The notes under the pieces are model-generated. The model saw only the letters and a list, made by a program, of their open reading frames with translations, made no database searches and was not told where the DNA came from. The translations under genes were made by a program, and so were the position numbers. 64,000 bases of DNA, from NCBI GenBank assembly GCA_964461025.1, contig CAYWSE010000008.1, positions 10,382 to 74,381 on the forward strand. The letters run 5' to 3'. Shown here one piece after another: positions 42,181 through 49,135 of the stretch. The DNA comes from JAHBVL01 sp964461025 (GTDB lineage: Bacteria; Chloroflexota; Chloroflexia; Thermomicrobiales; UBA6265). The number at the start of each line of letters is the position of its first letter. The first letter of the stretch is position 1.

Positions 42181-42588
42181 ATGTACTTCATTGACTCCAA
42201 CATCGTATTGCGATTTCTGCTGTCGGATCATCCCGAGTTCTCTCCTCGGGCCAGAGCTTTCTTCCGCCGCCTCGAAGAGGGAACCGAACAGGGCATTCTC
42301 CTCGAGAGCGTCCTTGTCGAAGTCACCTTTACGTTAACCTCGAAGCGTACCTATGCGAGGCCGCAGCGTATCGTTGCTGACGGTCTGATAGGGATTCTGG
42401 AAATACCGTCGCTGAGCATCAGGAACAGGAACATCCATCTGAACGCTCTCGAACTCTTCGGCGATACCAGACTTGACTATCTGGACTGTCTCCATGTCTC
42501 GACAGCCAGACTGCTCGGGCCGACCGCGATCCTTTCGTTCGACCGCGACTTCGACAAGTTCGAGGGGATCACGCGAGTCGAACCGTAG
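42181..42588 (+). CDS. PIN-domain endoribonuclease toxin (VapC type)
   Basis: A 135-residue PIN nuclease. Acidic active-site residues are visible: Asp5 in FIDSNIVLRFLL, Glu in LLESVLVEVTF near residue 42, Asp in DYLDCLHVSTA near residue 98, and Asp in LSFDRDFDKFEG. VapC toxins cut tRNA or rRNA. It follows its AbrB-type antitoxin by 12 nt. Confidence 0.88.
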   Translation: MYFIDSNIVLRFLLSDHPEFSPRARAFFRRLEEGTEQGILLESVLVEVTFTLTSKRTYARPQRIVADGLIGILEIPSLSIRNRNIHLNALELFGDTRLDYLDCLHVSTARLLGPTAILSFDRDFDKFEGITRVEP

Positions 42589-42647
42589 CGCGCTTTCTCC
42601 CGTACACTGACGCGAATCTGTTCGAGCCAGTTCCCGGAGATGCCACT

Positions 42648-43952
42648 GTGACGACCTCCCTCGACCGCGTGTTCCAGGCGATCGACGACCGCCGCGACGA
42701 AATCATCGCCTTCGCGGCGGATTACGTTCGCATTCCATCGATCAACCCCGATCTCGAACCGAATGACGATGCGGAAGGTCCGGCGGGCGAATGGCTGCGC
42801 GATCAACTGGCCTCGTTGGGTGGGTTTGAGATCGACTTCTATGAACTCGAGAAAAACCGGCCAAACATCGTGGCAACCCGCAAGGGAAGCGGCGGCGGCC
42901 GATCGCTGATCTGGTCGTCGCATACCGACGTGGTGCCCATCACACCGGAACAGCAGGAAGCCTGGGACGGTAATCCTTTCTCAGGCGACCTCAAAGACGG
43001 GAAGCTGCTGGGGCGTGGCGCGTCGGACATGAAAGGTCCCGCCGCGGCGTACATCAAGGCGGCCCAGATCATCATGGACGAAGGGATCGAGTTGCAGGGC
43101 GATCTGATCCTGGCGCAATCGCCCGGCGAAGAATCGGGACGGCGCGACATCGGCTGCAACACCGTGCTGGAGCGGGGTCACCGCGCCGACTTCGCGATCT
43201 TCCCGGAAATTTCCAACTTCGCCATCCATCCGACCGCCAAGGGGGAAATCTATTTCAAGTTGACCGTGCCCGGCAAATCAACCCATATCTGCAACCGGAA
43301 TCTGGTGGCGCAACCACTCCCCTACGGCATGGAGCGGCCCGGGGTGAGCGCGATCGACAACATGCTCAAGTATCAGCTGGCCATTCTCGAGTTGGAAAAG
43401 CAGTGGAGTCTCTGGCGCAGCAACCCGCACGTTCCGCCCGGCGGCATGTACATCAACATCAACACGATGCGAGCCGGAACATCCCTCTCCTCGATTCCAG
43501 ATTCTGCTGAAGCGACCGGTTCACTCCTGTTCAATCCCGATCTGACCTGCGATGAAGTGATCGCCGAGATCAAGGCCTGCATCGATCGCGTCACCGAGGC
43601 CGACTACTGGTTGCGGGAGAATCCGCCTGTGCTCGATCTGCCGCTCGATGCCGAGAGCAATGCGCCGTGGCGCAAGGAACCGGTCAATCTGCCGCACGAT
43701 CATCCAATGATCGGCGTGATTCAGTCGTCGATGCGAACGGTCACTGGCGCTGAAGCGCCAGTGGGCATCTCGCCCTTCGTCTGCGATGCGAATTTCTGGT
43801 ATCCGCTCGGTCAGGAGTGCCTGATCTGGGGCATCGGCGAACCGAGCTGGGGATGTCATGGCGCCAACGAGTACTTGCCGGTCGAGGACCTGATCACCGG
43901 TGCAAAGGCATTCGCGGCGACGACGATGGAGTGGTGCGGGGTGCGTGCGTAG
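42648..43952 (+). CDS. M20-family metallopeptidase/deacylase, second copy
   Basis: A 434-residue zinc hydrolase. Motifs: SSHTDVVPITPEQQ, LGRGASDMKGPAAAYI, SPGEESGRRDIGCN and CHGANEYLPVEDL. These are the usual zinc and catalytic positions. It is homologous to the product of 18091-19398 and shares a PPGGMYININTM-type segment with it. The start is GTG 42648 with GGAG 8 nt upstream. Substrate unknown; it stands alone after the PIN toxin. Confidence 0.87.
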   Translation: MTTSLDRVFQAIDDRRDEIIAFAADYVRIPSINPDLEPNDDAEGPAGEWLRDQLASLGGFEIDFYELEKNRPNIVATRKGSGGGRSLIWSSHTDVVPITPEQQEAWDGNPFSGDLKDGKLLGRGASDMKGPAAAYIKAAQIIMDEGIELQGDLILAQSPGEESGRRDIGCNTVLERGHRADFAIFPEISNFAIHPTAKGEIYFKLTVPGKSTHICNRNLVAQPLPYGMERPGVSAIDNMLKYQLAILELEKQWSLWRSNPHVPPGGMYININTMRAGTSLSSIPDSAEATGSLLFNPDLTCDEVIAEIKACIDRVTEADYWLRENPPVLDLPLDAESNAPWRKEPVNLPHDHPMIGVIQSSMRTVTGAEAPVGISPFVCDANFWYPLGQECLIWGIGEPSWGCHGANEYLPVEDLITGAKAFAATTMEWCGVRA

Positions 43953-44038
43953 GGGGTCCGGGGTTCGAAGTCCGTGATTCGACGTCCGGGGTCCGGGGTC
44001 CGAAGTCCGGGGATTCGACGTCCGTAGTCCGTAGCTCG
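43952..44038. repeat. Heptamer tract (ggtccgg/agtccgg variants)
   Basis: Units GGTCCGG, GGTTCGA, AGTCCGT, GATTCGA, CGTCCGG and similar run without break from the stop codon of the M20 gene to about 44038. Same unit family as 13051-13120 and 55917-55945. Confidence 0.8.
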
Positions 44039-44161
44039 GGCACTTGCGGCCAGACGCGGCAGGGCCAGAACATTTATTGCTGAGATAGGGCACACTAGCT
44101 TCATGAGCGATCACGACACCCTTTTCGTGATGGTTGCAGACTCCCTGGAAAGGATGTGCGC

Positions 44162-45598
44162 ATGGATGGGCAGCACTTTGATCTCCTGGCCCGCAGGCTC
44201 GCCAGAGCAACGTCACGCCGTGCGCTGATTGGCGGATTTGCCGGCGCCTTCCTGGGTGGACGGTTCGTGCAACACGAGGCAGCCGCTCAAGGGTGCCAGA
44301 CGGACGATGATTGCCCCGGGGAAACGACCTGCCCCGCGCCGGGAGGGTTTTGTAGTTGCTACGGTCCCCAATCCACGTGCACCCTCGATGACGAATGCTG
44401 CAGCGACACTCGATGTCTGAACGGGCGTTGTTGCCTTAACGATGGCACCGATCATTTTCAACAGGATCCACTTAGTTGCTGCAGCGGCATCATCGCCGAC
44501 CGGGTCTGCTGCAGTACATCGTGCGAGGGCGAGTGCAATCAGTGCAATGTCGCAGGTAGTCTGGGAACGTGCGTCGATGTCAATTCCAACTGCCTCGACA
44601 TGGATCCCTGCACGTCCAACGTCTGCACCGCGGGAACGTGCAGTTTTCCAACGGTGCCCGATGGCAGTTCTACGCCAGACTTGCCAAGCGGTCAGATTTG
44701 CTGCGATGGCGAACCGTGCGCGGCTGTCGATGCCTGCACGCCCGCGTGCTGTACATCGGGAGCATGCAATGCCATTTCGTCGTGTCCTCAGGGAACCGAA
44801 TATTGCGTTGGCGGCAATTGCGTCGAATGCCTGACTGCTTCGGATTGCACATCGTCAGAAGACTTCTGTGTCGAGACACTTTGTTCGGCCAATCAGTGCG
44901 TCGATCGACCCATTGATTGCAGCGAACTCGACAGCACCTGCCATACCGGCACGTGTTTCAATGGAACCTGTTTTGCCGATCAGGACGAGGTGGGTACCGC
45001 GTGCGACGCCGGAGAAGCGTGTCTGATCGGCGCCTGCGACGCATCGGGACAATGCATCGGCACGCCACGCGACTGCAGCGATCTGGATGACCTGTGCATG
45101 ACCGGCATCTGCGATGCAGAGACCGGCGATTGCGAAGTAGTTTACGAAGAGAATGGCACGGACTGCGGGCAGGGCGCCGTCTGTTTCAATGGGCTTTGCA
45201 TCTGCGGAGAAGGACGCATTGTCTGCGACGACCAATGCGTTGCAGGCGAATGTTGCGATGCTTCCGACTGCATCGGCGCTGCCGGTGGATCATCGTGCGG
45301 CGCCCTGACATGTGTGGATCACGTCTGTGTCGGTGGGAGCGATGACGACGTCTGCGAGGACGACTCCTGTTGCTGTGATGACGGCAAGTGCCGCAAGAAG
45401 TGTTGCCATCGCGAACCCAAACCGCCTCATGGCAACGATGACATCCCGATCGATACGTTGCCGAACACCGGAACGGGAAGCACGGCCGGGGGAGACGCGG
45501 CTGTCGGTGTGGCAATCGCCGGCGGGATTGCGGCGTGGGTGGCGTCGCGGGTGAGGTCCATGGGAGCGAATAAACCGCCGGGGGCTTCAACTGAGTGA
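44162..45598 (+). CDS. Cysteine-rich LPXTG surface protein 1
   Basis: A 478-residue exported protein with about 70 cysteines. The leader MDGQHFDLLARRLARATSRR ends in a twin-arginine and is followed by LIGGFAGAFLGG. The body is built of short CxxxTxxC and TGICDAETGDC units like those of myxobacterial cysteine-rich proteins. One CCC-CC unit (DSCCCDDGKCRKKCC) lies before the sorting signal. The C-terminus has LPNTG (433-437), a hydrophobic stretch (VGVAIAGGIAAWVA) and RVRS, a complete sortase signal. Start ATG 44162 has AAGGA upstream; a GTG at 44156 is less likely. The sortase at 10185-10847 is the likely partner. A surface adhesive or metal-binding role is possible. Confidence 0.85.
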   Translation: MDGQHFDLLARRLARATSRRALIGGFAGAFLGGRFVQHEAAAQGCQTDDDCPGETTCPAPGGFCSCYGPQSTCTLDDECCSDTRCLNGRCCLNDGTDHFQQDPLSCCSGIIADRVCCSTSCEGECNQCNVAGSLGTCVDVNSNCLDMDPCTSNVCTAGTCSFPTVPDGSSTPDLPSGQICCDGEPCAAVDACTPACCTSGACNAISSCPQGTEYCVGGNCVECLTASDCTSSEDFCVETLCSANQCVDRPIDCSELDSTCHTGTCFNGTCFADQDEVGTACDAGEACLIGACDASGQCIGTPRDCSDLDDLCMTGICDAETGDCEVVYEENGTDCGQGAVCFNGLCICGEGRIVCDDQCVAGECCDASDCIGAAGGSSCGALTCVDHVCVGGSDDDVCEDDSCCCDDGKCRKKCCHREPKPPHGNDDIPIDTLPNTGTGSTAGGDAAVGVAIAGGIAAWVASRVRSMGANKPPGASTE

Positions 45599-45661
45599 GC
45601 GAGCTTGCGTTTGCGCGGCATTGATAGTGTTGAGTCCGAAGCTGAACGCCAAACACACCCT

Positions 45662-45694
45662 GTCATTCCAGTGGAAGCGAAGCGGAGGAATCTC
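45662..45694. repeat. Dispersed element, left-arm fragment H
   Basis: GTCATTCCAGTGGAAGCGAAGCGGAGGAATCTC keeps the start and end of the left arm with changes in the middle. No right arm follows. Confidence 0.55.
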
Positions 45695-45736
45695 TGGTAC
45701 GGATACGGGGACGCCGGTCATTGAGGCGAGCCTATG

Positions 45737-45761
45737 CGGACGAGAACGTCATTCTCGTCCG
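45737..45761 (+). terminator. Hairpin downstream of LPXTG protein 1
   Basis: CGGACGAGAA-CGTCA-TTCTCGTCCG, perfect 10-bp arms, about 140 nt past the stop codon. It lacks a T-tract, like the other strong hairpins in this window. Confidence 0.5.
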
Positions 45762-46067
45762 TGCGGCGCCCGTTTCCTCGGCATCCTGCGCATGATCGGA
45801 AAACGCAAATCCCGAAGATCTCACCTGGTTCCGCGGCTTCGCGCTTACGATTTGATCCTTCCAACACATGATCTCGTGAAATGAGGACACTGCAGTTGAA
45901 GAAGAGCCGCTGACCAACCGCTGAATCTCGCGTCCACTGGAGGTGTCGAAAAGTCGGGTAATTCATCAATTTGCCGTATATCGATACCGTCCACCGTCGG
46001 GCACCATGGAAGGGGAGAGTTCCGCGCTTCGAGACTCTTCAGCCCAACGAGAAAGGTGGCGCACAGG

Positions 46068-47324
46068 ATGGACGCTCAGTATTTCGATGCTCTTGCTCGC
46101 AGGTTTGCAGAATCACGTTCCAGGCGCTCGTTGTTTGCGGGAATCGGCGGCGTGTTCCTGGCAAGTCGACTCGAAAGTACCTCAGCGCAAACACCCGACC
46201 CCTGTGACTCGGATGACGACTGCGGACTCTGCGAGATTTGCCAGAATCCACCGTCCGGCGTCTGCGTCTTTGTCCTACCCGGGCAAGACCCGAATAGTGA
46301 CTGCGCAGAGGGCGTATGCAACGGTTCCGGAGTCTGCGGCTGCGCGGGGCCGTTGAGTCCTTGTGACAGAGATCTGGATTGCTGCCCTGGCAATACCTGC
46401 CTCAACGAACAATGTCTTCTCACTAATGGTATCGGGTGCGCGTTCGACAACTGGTGCGCCAGCGGATTCTGTGTCGACGCAATGTGTTGCAGCACCGCGT
46501 GCGAGGCCACGACGAACTGTCTGGTCGCTATTTGTCCCGAGGGCCAGTGTTCTACCGCGCTGCAGGATTGCAGTGAACTCGACGAACTCTGCAAGGGTGG
46601 CATCTGCGACTCGTCGACCGGCAACTGTGTCGCGGTCAACCACGACGACGGATTCGTCTGCGGATCGAACGCGACTTGCTCGAACGGTGTATGCGCCTGT
46701 GTCGCTGGATCTGTTTCATGCGGCGGCGAATGCGTAGCCGGTGAATGTTGCGAGTCTGCAGATTGCACGATGCAAGAGCCGTCCGAATGCGCTTCGATGA
46801 TCTGCCAGGACAACACCTGCCAGATAGCGACAAGCGACGAGGCCTGCGGTCCCTGCCGGCAATGCGATCTGGAGTCGCTCTACTGTGTCGAATCCTGCCG
46901 TGGCAGCGAGTGTTGCTGCGATGACAACGCCACGTGCTCCGCTGATTGCTGTCAAGCCGAATGCGACCTGGACACCGACTGTCCACAGGGCCTGTGTTGC
47001 TGCAACGACAGCTCCTGTTCGGCCGATTGCTGCCCAGACTCATGCAAGGGGGACAAAGACTGTCCAACGAGTGAGTGCTGCTGCAAGAATGGCGCCTGCG
47101 ATGCCAAGTGCTGCAAGAGCGAGCATCAGACGACGCCACCACCTCCGCCATCCTCCTCGGACAGTTCAGATCCGGCCGCTTCGGTGCTGCCGAGCACGGG
47201 GACCGGCAGCACCGCAGGTGGAGAAAGGGGGGTCGGCCTGGCAGTCGCGGCCGGCATTACGGCTTGGGTGGCGTCGCGGATGAGGTCTGCGAGAGCGCAT
47301 GATTCCTCCGAAGAGGGGCTTTAG
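46068..47324 (+). CDS. Cysteine-rich LPXTG surface protein 2
   Basis: A 418-residue paralogue of the upstream surface protein. The leader is MDAQYFDALARRFAESRSRR followed by SLFAGIGGVFLAS. The body has repeated cysteine units including GGICDSSTGNC. Residues about 277-353 hold three tandem copies of a roughly 25-residue unit, each with CCC then CxADCC or CDAKCC. A PPPPP spacer leads to LPSTG (374-378), a hydrophobic segment and an RMRS tail. Start ATG 46068 is preceded by AAAGG. The end overlaps the convergent 2H-phosphoesterase gene by 4 nt. Predicted to be attached at the surface by the sortase; the CCC units suggest metal binding. Confidence 0.85.
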   Translation: MDAQYFDALARRFAESRSRRSLFAGIGGVFLASRLESTSAQTPDPCDSDDDCGLCEICQNPPSGVCVFVLPGQDPNSDCAEGVCNGSGVCGCAGPLSPCDRDLDCCPGNTCLNEQCLLTNGIGCAFDNWCASGFCVDAMCCSTACEATTNCLVAICPEGQCSTALQDCSELDELCKGGICDSSTGNCVAVNHDDGFVCGSNATCSNGVCACVAGSVSCGGECVAGECCESADCTMQEPSECASMICQDNTCQIATSDEACGPCRQCDLESLYCVESCRGSECCCDDNATCSADCCQAECDLDTDCPQGLCCCNDSSCSADCCPDSCKGDKDCPTSECCCKNGACDAKCCKSEHQTTPPPPPSSSDSSDPAASVLPSTGTGSTAGGERGVGLAVAAGITAWVASRMRSARAHDSSEEGL

Positions 47325-47935
47325 CAGCGCAACTGCCAGCTGTCGATGAGACGCCATCGGAAGGTATGCCACCACTGACCTGACCAGTCGTCGCTGTCAA
47401 AGGCGTAGAGGTGCAATCGTTCGGCAAGGAACGATTCGGGGCCGATTGGTTCGAGCTCGCGGCAGAACGCGGAGATTTCCGTGAAGTGCGCTTTCGGAAT
47501 GTCGGCCATCGCCAGGGTCAGGTGCGCGTGAAACTGGTCTCGGATGCGTTCGCCTGGACTATGCGGGCAGTCTGGCGAAACGAGCGGGAGGAGCGCGTCC
47601 ATCGTCCGCTCGTGCAATTCCTGTAGCTGCGGATTGCGTGAGCCGTCGGGCAGATCGCAGATAGAGAGAACGATCGCCCGGTCGCCGAAGTCAGCGACAC
47701 CTTGCGAATAGACGGGAAAGGGCTCGAAACCATCGGCAATGATCGCGGCGCTCGCTCGTATTGCTTCTTCGGGCGCCTCACTTCGGAAGAATCCCTTGAT
47801 CGTGGCGTGCGGCATAAATCGGCCGGCAACCCGCAGGCCGTACTGGTGTTCCAGCAACTCATGCATGCGCACCTGCGCGGCGCACATGGCCGGCGAGGGA
47901 CGAAGGTAGTAGCCATAGCGCGTCGGCTCACTCAT
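47321..47935 (-). CDS. 2H phosphoesterase (2'-5' RNA ligase-like)
   Basis: A 204-residue protein with the two HxT/S motifs of the 2H superfamily: PHATIKG near residue 42 and HAHLTLA near residue 135. Such proteins hydrolyse or form cyclic phosphates of RNA ends or nucleotides. The N-terminus YGYYLRPSPA starts the first beta strand of the fold. It is convergent with the LPXTG gene, sharing 4 nt. Confidence 0.8.
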   Translation of the reverse strand: MSEPTRYGYYLRPSPAMCAAQVRMHELLEHQYGLRVAGRFMPHATIKGFFRSEAPEEAIRASAAIIADGFEPFPVYSQGVADFGDRAIVLSICDLPDGSRNPQLQELHERTMDALLPLVSPDCPHSPGERIRDQFHAHLTLAMADIPKAHFTEISAFCRELEPIGPESFLAERLHLYAFDSDDWSGQWWHTFRWRLIDSWQLRC

Positions 47936-48249
47936 AAAGTGTCGTTCCTGTCGCGTTCGGTTGCATTTCTGTCGATGATGACTGCTGTAATCGGCCAGCC
48001 TCTCAAGTCATCCTGAGCGCTTTCGATATCGAGGATCACTGCTCAGTCATGCACGCGCTAGCAAGTTTCCCGCTGCGGCGGGAGATGCTTCGACCGCACT
48101 CCGCTTCGCTCCGTTCCGCTCAGCATGACAGTGCCCATTTTCATGCAGGGCTGGCGCCGGCGCGCCGGTAGGATGGCCCAGAATGACGCCGTGTCCTTCG
48201 CGCCGGAGCCTTTGCCTTTTGCCCTTTGCCCTTTGCCCTTTGCCTTTGC
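47936..48249. other. Intergenic region, 314 bp, repeat-filled
   Basis: No gene. It is largely composed of a full dispersed element (48007-48129) and a ctttgcc heptamer tract (48208-48250), with about 75 bp of ordinary sequence between. Confidence 0.65.
48007..48129. repeat. Dispersed element with terminal inverted repeats, full copy E
   Basis: Left end GTCATCCTGAGCGCTTTCGA, internal CCCGCTGCGGCGGGAGATG, right arm expanded by extra CTCCGCTTCGCTCCG and ending CTCAGCATGAC. The middle (GAGGATCACTGCTCAGTCATG) matches copy A (8876-8988) closely, so these two are near relatives. Confidence 0.85.
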
Positions 48250-48250
48250 C
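48208..48250. repeat. Heptamer tract (ctttgcc)n
   Basis: GCCTTTG, CCTTTTG and three CCCTTTG units run up to and into the stop codon of the FAH-family gene (TAG read from 48250-48252). Confidence 0.8.
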
Positions 48251-49122
48251 TACGAAAGCCTCACCACCGGATTCGTTAATGTTCCGATGCCGTTGATCGT
48301 GATGGAGACGACGTCGCCGTCTTCGAGGGTGAATTCGTTGGGCGGAACGATGCCGGTGCCGGTCATCAGGAAAACTCCGTGGAAAAAGGTCTGGTACCGG
48401 AATAGGTACTGCACCAAATCCTCGAAGGTGCGATGCATCTGATTGGTGTTCGTCATTCCCTCGAATGCGACGACGCCATCGCGTTCGATTTGCAGCGTGA
48501 TGCCCAGATTGCGGGGATCGTCAACCTCCCAGGCGAGGGCGATGATCGGTCCCAGTCCAGCGCCCTTGTCGAACATCTTGGCCTGCGGGAGATAGAGCGG
48601 GTTCTCGCCTTCGATGCTGCGGGATGAGACATCGTTGCCGATGGTGTAGCCGACGATTTCGCCGGCGCTGTTGATAACGAGCACGCACTCTGGTTCAGGC
48701 ACATCCCAGGTGCTGTCGCCGCGAATGCCGACGGCCTGACCCGGTCCGCTGGTGCGAAAAACATTGGCCTTCAGGAAGAGCTCGGGGCGGTCCGCGTCAT
48801 AGACGCGGTCGTAGACCGACTTCTCCTGCGACTCCTCCATGCGGGCATCGCGACTGCGCAGGTAGGTGACGCCGGCGGCCCAGATTTCCTGCCAGTCGAT
48901 CGGGGCGATCAGCTCGACCGAATCGAACGGCACTCCGGGCGTCCCGGCGATCGTCGCCAGGCTCGACTGGAGGTCCGCCGCGGAAAGTTCGAGCGCGTTG
49001 GCGAGCCGCTCGGGACCACCGGCGGCAGCGGAGTCGATCACCGTATCACCGACGATCAAACCCAATTTGCCCTGATTTCGCGGACTGCCGTCGTCCGATC
49101 CCCGGTAGAGACAGAGTGGCAC
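48250..49122 (-). CDS. Fumarylacetoacetate hydrolase-family enzyme
   Basis: A 290-residue FAH-fold enzyme. Metal-site elements are EPECVLVIN, where the Glu residues would bind the divalent ion, and GYTIGNDVSSRSIEGENPLYLPQAK; GVTYLRSRDARMEES is near residue 85. This block pattern suits sugar-acid members: 2-keto-3-deoxy-arabinonate dehydratase, or the hydrolase of 2,4-diketo-3-deoxy acids that gives pyruvate and lactate. It ends a minus-strand cluster with LutBA-type, LutC and UxaA-type genes. The choice between dehydratase and hydrolase cannot be made from sequence alone. Confidence 0.85.
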   Translation of the reverse strand: MPLCLYRGSDDGSPRNQGKLGLIVGDTVIDSAAAGGPERLANALELSAADLQSSLATIAGTPGVPFDSVELIAPIDWQEIWAAGVTYLRSRDARMEESQEKSVYDRVYDADRPELFLKANVFRTSGPGQAVGIRGDSTWDVPEPECVLVINSAGEIVGYTIGNDVSSRSIEGENPLYLPQAKMFDKGAGLGPIIALAWEVDDPRNLGITLQIERDGVVAFEGMTNTNQMHRTFEDLVQYLFRYQTFFHGVFLMTGTGIVPPNEFTLEDGDVVSITINGIGTLTNPVVRLS

Positions 49123-49135
49123 GGTTCAACTCCCT

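Larger units (their letters stand above)
45599..46067. other. Intergenic region, 469 bp
   Basis: No supported gene. It contains a left-arm fragment of the dispersed element (45662-45694) and the hairpin at 45737-45761. Short frames here have no start signals or protein-like composition. Confidence 0.5.

Noticed and set aside
45718..45969. 83-codon minus-strand frame between the two LPXTG genes
   Set aside because: It covers repeat-derived and hairpin DNA and has no protein-like pattern or start signal.
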